A DNA stretch of 16,239 nt from JAZDIU01 sp043804635 (GTDB lineage Bacteria > Chloroflexota > Dehalococcoidia > Dehalococcoidales > UBA2162), in contig JAZDIU010000081.1 of the NCBI GenBank assembly GCA_043804635.1, forward strand, positions 1-16,239, written 5' to 3'. The translations under genes were made by a program, and so were the position numbers. Below are positions 1-5,940 of this stretch, piece by piece; within the stretch, counting starts at the first letter, position 1, and each line of letters begins with the position of its first letter. The notes beneath the pieces were generated by a model. It saw only the letters and a list, made by a program, of their open reading frames with translations, made no database searches and had not been told where the DNA came from.

Positions 1-1
1 G

Positions 2-88
2 CAACGCAGGAAGGAGGTGCGAACACGGACCATAAATCGTCGTAGAGACTATAACAAGGGCCTGAGAGAGCTTGTTAGCGCCACCTGA
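2..88 (+). CDS. C-terminal tail of an upstream gene, possibly a transposase/integrase (partial)
   Basis: An open frame enters from the left edge and stops at the TGA at 86-88, giving 28 residues that are strongly basic (about ten Arg/Lys, including RRKEVRTR and NRRRDYNKG) and end in LRELVSAT. The other two forward frames hit stops within the first 45 bases, so this is the most credible coding frame here. The composition would suit the DNA-binding tail of a DDE transposase or integrase. The spaced direct repeat just downstream also looks like an insertion-sequence end, but no catalytic residues lie inside the window. The family is a guess; that a gene ends here is moderately likely. Confidence 0.35.
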   Translation, partial: QRRKEVRTRTINRRRDYNKGLRELVSAT

Positions 89-95
89 TCATGCC

Positions 96-119
96 AAAAG
101 TGTTCGGTTCAAAAAGTGT
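96..119. repeat. Direct repeat AAAAGTGT x2, possible IS terminus
   Basis: AAAAGTGT occurs at 96-103 and 112-119, a period of 16 bases, and the second copy runs on into CCCCTTT. It lies just after the stop of the basic partial gene. Short repeated end motifs of this kind are typical of the termini of some insertion-sequence families. I found no inverted partner elsewhere in the window, so the other end would have to lie to the left. Confidence 0.3.
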
Positions 120-256
120 CCCCTTTCGCTGATTGACAACAGAGACCTCTAGCATCCTTTTCGCTGCCCCGTATTATAACATAAACATTCTTTCAATATT
201 GAAGTAATTTGCCCAATGGATTACAATCTCGCTTGGTTAGGTTTGAGGAAATCGAA

Positions 257-589
257 ATGAATTATGAAGAATGTTGCGAGTGGTGTGTTTACCGCGATAA
301 GAATAGCCCTAATATCTGTAAATTATGCTCACGTAACGAGACTATTAAACCCAGGTTCGAATTAGACAAAGTAGATTTGTTCAAGTTAGCTGATGGCCTA
401 CGTATAAGTAATGAGGACGATTATATTGTGTTTGAAGATGAGAACCTCAGAGTTTCTGTATGCCCCGATTGCCGCAAACCAAGACTTGTTTTTGATAAAT
501 CTACAAAGAAAGCAAAGTGTTATCACCCTTCGTGCCCTTCAAACAGTTTAAGTAAGTATTTAACTGATAAATTTCTTCATTCTGATTGA
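257..589 (+). CDS. Small cysteine-rich protein with two putative zinc-binding clusters
   Basis: This 110-residue soluble protein has an N-terminal cluster (CCEWC, then CKLC about 14 residues later) and a C-terminal zinc-ribbon-like cluster (CPDC, then CYHPSC about 18 residues later), separated by an acidic segment rich in Asp and Glu. I chose ATG 257 because GAGGAA at 245-250 lies six bases upstream. A longer reading from a TTG at 209 would add 16 residues (starting MPNG) but has no convincing ribosome binding site. The stretch is AT-rich compared with most of the window and belongs to the remnant-rich left end, so horizontal origin is plausible. The Cys spacing suggests metal binding and perhaps nucleic-acid or protein contacts. 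I recognise no specific family and assign no function. Confidence 0.6.
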   Translation: MNYEECCEWCVYRDKNSPNICKLCSRNETIKPRFELDKVDLFKLADGLRISNEDDYIVFEDENLRVSVCPDCRKPRLVFDKSTKKAKCYHPSCPSNSLSKYLTDKFLHSD

Positions 590-628
590 TTCGGCTAATA
601 GTGAAATCGACTATTTAAGGTATCATGT

Positions 629-829
629 ATGCCAAATGGTGGACACTTTATAACCATTGCTCAATGTCCTCGGTGTAAAAGTATGAGAATTCACAAGAGA
701 CGGGGATTTCATTTATGCAGCAGATGGAGGTGCAGGAAGTGCCATACGAAGTTTTTCATACCTGTTTGGAAAACTTGGATGTACCCTCATGGTTCTTATC
801 CACCGAGATGGGCGATATCAAAAAACTAA
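629..829 (+). CDS. Tiny basic zinc-ribbon protein
   Basis: This 66-residue protein has CPRC near residue 13 and CRKC near residue 35, with an extra Cys between them (CSRWRC), giving a compact treble-clef or zinc-ribbon pattern. It is rich in Arg/Lys (HKRRGF, RWRCRKC) and aromatic residues (Trp in KTWMYP and PPRWA), as in small nucleic-acid-binding ribbons, including the N-terminal zinc ribbon of some transposases. The ATG at 629 has only a weak upstream AAGG (617-620). It follows the other cysteine-rich gene by 39 bases on the same strand and has similar AT-rich composition, so the two may be co-transcribed. The short length and lack of a recognised family leave some chance that it is non-coding or a fragment. 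Confidence 0.5.
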   Translation: MPNGGHFITIAQCPRCKSMRIHKRRGFHLCSRWRCRKCHTKFFIPVWKTWMYPHGSYPPRWAISKN

Positions 830-965
830 TACTTATACCAATCCCCAAATGAAATCGGAAATAACAATTCTAATCTAAAATAGTATTAAGATAAATCCGT
901 ACCAACGTTTAGGGTAAAGCGACGGATATTAGCTTCTCTAATTTAATTTAGCCTTAATTACATAA

Positions 966-1880
966 GCAATATTATCGAGTCTTAATTCTTGGTTCGTCTC
1001 CACCCTGCTGGAAGAGGTCAAGCAGACCAACCTCGAACTCGAAAGGAAGGACGGCATCAAGCGCCACTTCCGCTGCGACTGGCAGGAAGTCGCCAGATAC
1101 AACCCTGACTACAAAGCTTACGTCGAAGCGGAAAGAGAGCGACTCGGTCCGAACCACCCCCTCTTTCTCACCCAGTATTGTCTGGTGCCCATCGGCTCGG
1201 CGGGCTGGCTCTTCACACCCCAGCATCGGGCGCAGCTTCAGGGACAGCACTCGCGCCGGCACCAGCCCGAACCTCATAAACTCTACGTTGCCGGTATCGA
1301 TTTAGCCGGTGAAGCCGAAGACAGCGAGGGAAATATTCTCAAAGCCATCCTTCCAAAGAAGGACTCCACCGTCGTCACCATCGGCGAGCTTTTCCCCATC
1401 GGTACCATCCTGAAGCAGATGGGAATCAAAATCGTCGAGCACTACCGCTGGACGGGCACGAAGCACGCCGACCTTTACCAGACACTCGTCGACCTCCTAA
1501 AAAACGTGTGGGCTTGCAAGCGGGTGGTCGTCGACGCCACCGGTATCGGCGAGCCGGTCGCCAGCTTTCTCAAGCAAGCCCTCGGCTCACGCGTGCTTCC
1601 CTTCAAATTCACCCAGCAGTCCAAGTCCGAGCTTGGCTTCGAACTGTTAGCCGCCATCAACTCCGGCCGACTCAAAATCTATCGAAGCGATGGCTCGCCG
1701 GAAGCTCAGGAATTCTGGTTCGAAGTGGAGCGCGCCCGGAGCCAGTACCGACCCTCCCAGACGATGAACTTCTACCTCGACCCCTCCGAAGGCCACGACG
1801 ACTTCCTGATGAGTCTTGCCTTGTTGGTCGAAGCCGCCAACCAGTACGAACCGAGAGCGGCGAAAGGGAGCGGAACTTGA
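966..1880 (+). pseudogene. Phage terminase large subunit, N-terminally truncated
   Basis: An open frame begins right after a stop at 963-965, has no ATG, and ends at TGA 1878-1880. From about 1000 the translation reads as the end of a terminase ATPase domain (TLLEEVKQTN, then HPLFLTQYCLVPI) followed by the RNase-H-like nuclease domain. Candidate metal ligands are present: Asp in AGIDLAGE (about 1299), Asp in VVVDATGIG (about 1533) and the Asp pair in GHDDF (about 1797). The Walker A and B motifs that power DNA packaging are absent. The only internal start option, GTG at 1185, has no ribosome binding site. Base composition switches sharply from AT-rich to GC-rich near 985-1000, marking the breakpoint. 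No portal, capsid or integrase gene is nearby, so this looks like a degraded prophage scrap. Confidence 0.75.
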
Positions 1881-1929
1881 CACCCCCAACATAAAGTTAT
1901 TTATTTCGTAGGGGCGGGGTTCCCCATCA

Positions 1930-1960
1930 GGGTTTGGGCGAGCGGTGCGAGCCCAAACCC
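1930..1960. repeat. Perfect 10-bp hairpin GGGTTTGGGC/GCCCAAACCC
   Basis: The arms at 1930-1939 and 1951-1960 are exact reverse complements around an 11-base loop. It lies in the gap after the terminase remnant, within a GC-rich module (GGGGCGGGG just upstream). It resembles the small palindromic units scattered through many genomes (REP- or MITE-like). It could also stop transcription leaving the remnant, but no T-run follows. Confidence 0.6.
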
Positions 1961-1970
1961 TTAAAAATCT

Positions 1971-1995
1971 CCCTCTTCCCTCGCAGGGAAGAGGG
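1971..1995. repeat. Perfect 11-bp hairpin CCCTCTTCCCT/AGGGAAGAGGG
   Basis: The arms at 1971-1981 and 1985-1995 pair perfectly around a CGC loop and are followed by TTAGGGTGATGGG. This CCCTCT...AGAGGG plus TTAGGGTGA layout matches a class of dispersed palindromes common in bacterial genomes. It sits 10 bases after another perfect hairpin, so the two may form a single composite repeat element. Confidence 0.6.
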
Positions 1996-2017
1996 TTAGG
2001 GTGATGGGTTCCTCCCC

Positions 2018-2046
2018 GTGACATCATTTCATCAATTTGCTATACT
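2018..2046 (+). promoter_or_regulatory. Sigma-70-type promoter for the first flavoprotein gene
   Basis: GTGACA at 2018-2023 (5 of 6 matches to TTGACA) is separated by exactly 17 bases from TATACT at 2041-2046 (5 of 6 matches to TATAAT). A start near 2053 would give a leader of only about 17 bases, which still contains the GGAAGGAG ribosome binding site at 2054-2061. Confidence 0.55.
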
Positions 2047-2069
2047 ACCCCACGGAAGGAGAATAAAAA

Positions 2070-2672
2070 ATGAAAATTCTGGCGCTTTCTTGCAGTCCGC
2101 GGAGACAGGGAAATACTGAAATTTTGCTGGATGAAGTGCTCAATGGTGCCAGGCACGATGGTGCCGAGGTAGAGCTATACAGCGTCGCCGGCAAGAAAAT
2201 GGAGCCTTGCGATGCCTGCCGGGCTTGCGGTGAGACCGGTATATGCCACATCAAGGACGATATGCAGGAGCTATATGATAAGCTCTTAGCCGCCGACGGC
2301 ATTGTCATCGGCGTGCCCGTCTACTTCTATACGATGGCCGCTCAAGCTAAAATCATTATCGACCGGTCGATTGCCCTGAGTAGACCGAACAGGAGATTAG
2401 CCAACAAGGTATGCGGACTGGTAGTCACCGCCGGCAGCCTCGGAGTCATCGATGTCCTGAAGGACTTATATTTCTTTATCGTCGCCCGGCAAATGCTCCC
2501 GGCACACTACGTAGCGGCTTATGCTATGGGAAAAGGCGATGTCAAGAAGAGAGAACTGGGAATGAAAGCCGCCTTCGAACTGGGACAACAGATGGTCCAG
2601 ATAGCGGCTAAAAAGTTCGAATACCCGAATATTCCCCGCAGGTCTATCGCCTACGGGACGCATACCCATTAG
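2070..2672 (+). CDS. Iron-sulfur flavoprotein (Isf-like, NADPH-dependent FMN reductase fold)
   Basis: This 200-residue cytoplasmic flavodoxin-fold protein is likely an electron carrier or reductase using FMN and a [4Fe-4S] cluster. The phosphate-binding loop is SPRRQGNTE (residues 9-17). The cluster ligands are Cys47, 50, 53 and 59 in the CX2CX2CX5C pattern of Isf-type proteins, followed by IKDDMQ. A second flavin-contact loop, GVPVYFYTM, lies at 81-89. The C-terminus is less conserved and His-rich. GGAAGGAG lies eight bases before the ATG, and a good promoter precedes it, so it appears to be monocistronic. The gene at 10358 is a paralog with all four cysteines at the same residue numbers. 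In the archaeal prototype the family reduces O2/H2O2 or passes ferredoxin electrons; the substrate here is unknown. Confidence 0.85.
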   Translation: MKILALSCSPRRQGNTEILLDEVLNGARHDGAEVELYSVAGKKMEPCDACRACGETGICHIKDDMQELYDKLLAADGIVIGVPVYFYTMAAQAKIIIDRSIALSRPNRRLANKVCGLVVTAGSLGVIDVLKDLYFFIVARQMLPAHYVAAYAMGKGDVKKRELGMKAAFELGQQMVQIAAKKFEYPNIPRRSIAYGTHTH

Positions 2673-2695
2673 CAAATTAAATCCGAAATAACCTA

Positions 2696-2801
2696 AATAA
2701 CCAATAGACAAATTCGAATAACCAAACGGCAGAGGGAAATTGGTTATTGAATATTGGAATTTGAGATTTGCTTGGTTATTGTATCTTGGTTATTGGTTAT
2801 T
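2696..2801. repeat. Palindromic AATAACCAA/TTGGTTATT repeat element
   Basis: The 9-mer AATAACCAA occurs at 2696-2704 and 2717-2725. Its reverse complement TTGGTTATT occurs at 2740-2748, 2772-2780, 2786-2794 and 2793-2801, the last two overlapping. The block CAAATTC...AATAACCAA (2709-2725) pairs imperfectly with TTGGTTATT...GAATTTG (2740-2763), so the unit can fold as a long hairpin. It fills the gap between two genes and contains no open frame. It looks like a small non-coding dispersed repeat rather than a coding remnant. Confidence 0.55.
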
Positions 2802-2828
2802 CCCCCTTCCTCCCCAAATGTTATAGTT

Positions 2829-2858
2829 TTGTAACATTTTTCCCTCCGATTTTATGAC
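2829..2858 (+). promoter_or_regulatory. Weak candidate promoter of the molybdoenzyme cluster
   Basis: TTGTAA at 2829-2834 and TATGAC at 2853-2858 are 18 bases apart, a plausible but weak sigma-70 pair ahead of the gene starting at 2917. A strong purine-rich ribosome binding site (GGAGGGGGGAG, about 2905-2915) directly precedes that ATG. Confidence 0.3.
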
Positions 2859-2916
2859 TATTTCATCAATGCGGTCTAGAATAACCTGAGGTGTAATTTC
2901 CAGTGGAGGGGGGAGA

Positions 2917-4185
2917 ATGAAACATTCCGCATTGAATGAAGAACAGGTCCAGGCTCTCTGGAATACGGCTGAAAAGGCGGGGATACCCCGACGTAAGTTT
3001 CTAATCCTGCTATCTGCCGGCAGCGCCGCCGCCGTACTGGCATCCTGTGCACCCCAGATTACACCCACCACACCTACAGCTACTACACCAACACCACCGC
3101 CAACACCCACAACTACAATACCGCCGATCAATAAACCATTGCCTGGTCAGTATTTCATCCCTTTAGGGACGAATGCTGAGATGCGCTTCGAAGTTATGGC
3201 TAACCGCACCTACAATATGCCGAATTCCTTCTTCTTTGTCCGCCTCCATACCTCATCACCGTTCCCGCCAACCGATGTCAAAACATGGTCGCTGAGTATC
3301 GAAGGCGATGGCGTGGCTAATCCTCTGAAGTTGACCTACGACGACTTGCTGGCGATGCCCGGTGTGACTGTCACCCGTTATGTCGAATGCGCCGGCAACG
3401 GCCGGTCTTTCTACTCCAGCTTGATGAACAATCCGGCGCAGGGCGGCCAGTGGCATCTGGGCGCATATGGCATCGCCGAGTGGATGGGAGTGAAACTCAG
3501 CGATATCCTGAACCGTGCCGGAATCAAAGCCTCGGCGGTAGATGTTATGCCCGCCGGATTCGATAGCCTTCAAGTCCGCCGGCCGATGTCGGCGGCAAAA
3601 GCGATGGAACCGGATACTATCGTTGCCTATATGATGAACGGCGATATTTTACCGCTCGACCATGGGTTTCCGGCGCGGATGGTGGTGCCGGGCTGGGTAG
3701 GTATCAACAGCATAAAGTGGCTTAGTAAAATCACGGTATCGACCACACCGCAGTTTTCGGATTTCAATACGAAATCGTATGTCCTGGTCGGACCGGATTA
3801 CCAGCCGCAAGGGCAGGCGCTGGGACCGCCGGTCAACGACCTGGTAATGAAAAGTGCCCTGTGCCTTCCTTTCCCTGCCACGATGAACGCCGGCCGGCAA
3901 AACGTGGTCGGCTATGCCTGGTCTCCTTTCGGAAAAATAACCAAGGTCGATGTCAGCCTCGATGGGGGCGGGACTTTCCAGCCGGCAACGCTCGCCGGAC
4001 CTAATATCGAACGTGCCGGAAGCCGATGGGAGTTTTCATTCGAAGCCTCGCCGGGGAATATGACTATCACACCGCGTGCCACCGACGATAAGGGTAATGT
4101 TCAGTTCCCGGTATCTCAACAAAAGTGGAACCAGCAAGGCTATATTTTCGGAGCAATGGTGCCGCATCCGGTAACGGTAAAATAG
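2917..4185 (+). CDS. Sulfite-oxidase-family molybdopterin oxidoreductase, exported lipoprotein
   Basis: This 422-residue enzyme probably oxidises sulfite or a related substrate outside the cytoplasm. The N-terminus carries a twin-arginine-like signal (PRRKFLILL, residues 24-32) followed by a lipobox ending at Cys44 (LASC), so a membrane-tethered, pre-folded export route is likely. A Thr/Pro-rich linker spans about 45-75. The catalytic domain (about 85-280) has the invariant molybdenum-ligating Cys158 in VECAGNGR and the family signature GFPARMVVPGW at 250-260. The C-terminal third resembles the immunoglobulin-like dimerisation domain. A cytochrome c gene starts 14 bases downstream, as in the sulfite:cytochrome c oxidoreductase arrangement. 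Substrate identity is inferred; related enzymes also act on sulfoxides or have unknown substrates. Confidence 0.88.
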   Translation: MKHSALNEEQVQALWNTAEKAGIPRRKFLILLSAGSAAAVLASCAPQITPTTPTATTPTPPPTPTTTIPPINKPLPGQYFIPLGTNAEMRFEVMANRTYNMPNSFFFVRLHTSSPFPPTDVKTWSLSIEGDGVANPLKLTYDDLLAMPGVTVTRYVECAGNGRSFYSSLMNNPAQGGQWHLGAYGIAEWMGVKLSDILNRAGIKASAVDVMPAGFDSLQVRRPMSAAKAMEPDTIVAYMMNGDILPLDHGFPARMVVPGWVGINSIKWLSKITVSTTPQFSDFNTKSYVLVGPDYQPQGQALGPPVNDLVMKSALCLPFPATMNAGRQNVVGYAWSPFGKITKVDVSLDGGGTFQPATLAGPNIERAGSRWEFSFEASPGNMTITPRATDDKGNVQFPVSQQKWNQQGYIFGAMVPHPVTVK

Positions 4186-4199
4186 CTATGAGAGGGTTT

Positions 4200-4619
4200 A
4201 TGAAAAGAATTGAGTTCGCATTAATCGGTAGTCTCGCAATATCATTGTTGGTGATAGGATGTACCGCGCCTCCTGCTCCTACCCAGCCGACGTCTCCTAC
4301 CGGCGCTAGCCAGACAATCGGGCAATTGTCCGATGCCGGCAAGACGGTATTCGCCGGCAAGTGTGCCGGGTGCCACGGCGACCAGGGCCAGGGTTCGAGG
4401 GCGCCGGCAATCGTCGGCTCGAGTGCCAGTCTACAGAAATACAACACCGCTCAGGGACTGCTGGACTTCATCAGTTCGGCAATGCCCCCACCGGCCCCGG
4501 GCAGTTACTCCCGCCAGGAATACTTACAGGCATTGTGTTTCCTGCTTGTCCAGAATAACTTCGCATCCGCGGGGACGGCATTTAATGAAAACGCTCTTTC
4601 TGGCTTGCAATTAAAGTAA
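4200..4619 (+). CDS. Lipoprotein monohaem cytochrome c
   Basis: This 139-residue c-type cytochrome has a hydrophobic signal (ALIGSLAISLLVIG) ending at lipobox Cys21, a Pro/Thr-rich linker, haem-binding CAGCH at 55-59, and Met95 in SSAMPPP as the likely sixth haem ligand. I chose ATG 4200 because GAGAGGG at 4190-4196 is well placed and the signal peptide begins cleanly there; an in-frame ATG at 4188 is the alternative. It lies 14 bases after the molybdoenzyme stop. The probable role is to accept electrons from the Mo centre and pass them to a membrane chain. No terminal oxidase or reductase gene is in view. Confidence 0.87.
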   Translation: MKRIEFALIGSLAISLLVIGCTAPPAPTQPTSPTGASQTIGQLSDAGKTVFAGKCAGCHGDQGQGSRAPAIVGSSASLQKYNTAQGLLDFISSAMPPPAPGSYSRQEYLQALCFLLVQNNFASAGTAFNENALSGLQLK

Positions 4620-4660
4620 AAAGACCTTATTCTATGCTGAATAACCAGGAGGGAAAGAAG

Positions 4661-5347
4661 ATGACTGAAATGGCTGCAACCAAATCAAGACGACCTAATG
4701 TCGCTACATTCCTAATATGGATTTTGGTTTTTGGGGCTTTATGGGGAATGTCCGAGGTTGCCCTTGGCGGCGGCCTCAAGGCAGCCAGTTTCCCGTATCG
4801 TTCCGGTCTGTTGACCGGTATCGGTATGGGTATTCTGGCGGCTGCGGCGGCTATCTGGCGGAAGCCTTTGATGCTGGTTGGCATCGGTCTGGTTGCGGCA
4901 TCGGTTAATTTGTTAGCCATCCCAGTTATGCATCTGGCAGTAAGTTGTAAGGCGAACTCGTGCGTGGCTGTAGTCATCGAAGCCGCCAGCCTCAGCCTGG
5001 TAGCTGCAGCCCTGATGAATAAGACGAATGCGTATGTTCGTATGGCCGGGGGTGCAGCCTCTGCTGTTTTGGCTTCGGCCGGCTTCTATCTTATCGGGAC
5101 TCATGTCGCACCGTGCCAATATTTATGGTCCTTCGGCAATGTAGGAACATTCGTGGTTAAAGAAGGGCTTACCTGGGCTGGCTTCGCGGCGGTGCTGGTA
5201 CCGTTGGGATATATAGCTGGAGAAAAGTTAGCTTCGAGACTTCAGGTAGCAGAAAGTACAAAGAGGCTGGCTTACTATGGCACTGCCAGCGCTATTATTG
5301 GTTCATCGTTAGGAATCAGCTATTTCGCAATTATAGCCGGACTTTAG
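4661..5347 (+). CDS. Polytopic membrane protein of unknown function
   Basis: This 228-residue integral membrane protein has six or seven hydrophobic segments (about 15-37, 50-67, 70-94, 102-118, 129-146, 168-189, 206-227). ATG 4661 is preferred because AGGAGGG lies about eight bases upstream; an in-frame ATG at 4634 would add nine residues that merely read through this site. A Cys pair (SCKANSC) sits at a predicted loop, with another Cys in HVAPCQY. It lies 41 bases after the cytochrome and three bases before the NTPase gene, so it is probably co-translated with both. Possible roles are a quinol- or electron-linked membrane partner of the cytochrome, or a transport component working with the NTPase; the sequence does not decide. 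I do not recognise the family. Confidence 0.8.
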   Translation: MTEMAATKSRRPNVATFLIWILVFGALWGMSEVALGGGLKAASFPYRSGLLTGIGMGILAAAAAIWRKPLMLVGIGLVAASVNLLAIPVMHLAVSCKANSCVAVVIEAASLSLVAAALMNKTNAYVRMAGGAASAVLASAGFYLIGTHVAPCQYLWSFGNVGTFVVKEGLTWAGFAAVLVPLGYIAGEKLASRLQVAESTKRLAYYGTASAIIGSSLGISYFAIIAGL

Positions 5348-5350
5348 AAC

Positions 5351-5923
5351 GTGCTTATCGTAGTCACTGGCAAAATCGGGGTCGGAAAGAGCACTGTATG
5401 CCGCAAGGTGGTGGATTTATTGCACGACCGGGGATACAGTTGCGGTGGGGTTCTTACCTGTAAAGATAAGGACGGGGGCATCACCGTCGAAGATGTTTCC
5501 ACCGGGACGAGCACGACTTTAGCCAGCTGTAACTGCGAATACGGAGGCCCCCAGATAGGTCCCTATTTCTTCAATCCTAAAGGGTTAGCCTTCAGTATAG
5601 ATTCATTGAACAGAGGACTCGGTTTACCCCTGCTGGTTATCGATGAAATCGGTCATCTGGAACTGGAAGGTAATGGCTTTACAAATGCCATCACGCTCAT
5701 CAATAGTCAGAAAACCGGTAGCTGTATTGCCGTCGTCCGCGATTATTTGTTGAGTTCTTTTTTGCCTCTGTTCAAAAGCACACCATTGATTTTGAAAACT
5801 ACTGCCGCCAACCGCAATAGCCTTCCTTCTCAAATGGTGCGGATACTAATGGGTTCTAACCCCACTCCACCAGATTCTTCAGCGTCTTCGGGTATCAGGA
5901 GTATTAAGACGCTTCCAGAATGA
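5351..5923 (+). CDS. THEP1-like P-loop nucleoside triphosphatase
   Basis: This 190-residue NTPase has Walker A GKIGVGKST (residues 7-15), the THEP1-type GGVLT strand at 32-36, and Walker B LLVIDEIGHLELEG (94-107), where IDEIG.(M/L)EL is characteristic of the NTPase_1 family. It starts with GTG only three bases after the membrane protein stop and has no independent ribosome binding site, so translational coupling is likely. In vitro, family members hydrolyse several NTPs; physiological roles are mostly unknown. The last 14 or so residues (GIRSIKTLPE end) are encoded by a hairpin repeat at 5881-5932 and look like a late C-terminal replacement. It ends 17 bases from the convergent acyl-CoA ligase. 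Confidence 0.8.
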   Translation: MLIVVTGKIGVGKSTVCRKVVDLLHDRGYSCGGVLTCKDKDGGITVEDVSTGTSTTLASCNCEYGGPQIGPYFFNPKGLAFSIDSLNRGLGLPLLVIDEIGHLELEGNGFTNAITLINSQKTGSCIAVVRDYLLSSFLPLFKSTPLILKTTAANRNSLPSQMVRILMGSNPTPPDSSASSGIRSIKTLPE

Positions 5924-5932
5924 CATTTGTAT
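5881..5932. repeat. Hairpin plus GAATGACA-tail dispersed repeat, copy 1
   Basis: AGCGTCTT (5881-5888) pairs perfectly with AAGACGCT (5906-5913) around a 17-base loop. It is followed by TCCAGAATGACATTTGTAT (5914-5932), which recurs exactly at 8960-8978. The element overlaps the 3' end of the NTPase gene, supplying its stop codon, and lies in a convergent gene junction where the hairpin could also act as a two-way terminator. Confidence 0.6.
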
Positions 5933-5940
5933 AGTACTAC

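Noticed and set aside
209..256. Longer start (TTG at 209) for the first cysteine-rich gene
   Set aside because: No good ribosome site precedes it, while GAGGAA lies six bases before ATG 257. Similarity of this stretch to the start of the next gene is noted as a hint only.
972..1277. Minus-strand open frame over the terminase remnant
   Set aside because: It lies antisense to a frame with clear terminase motifs and has no recognisable features of its own; GC-rich codons opposite a real gene often leave such open frames.
1508..1894. Arg-rich plus-strand frame inside the terminase region
   Set aside because: It is an out-of-frame reading of the nuclease domain with low-complexity Arg content and no motifs.
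4634..4660. Upstream ATG for the membrane protein
   Set aside because: It would translate through the AGGAGGG ribosome site that best fits ATG 4661.
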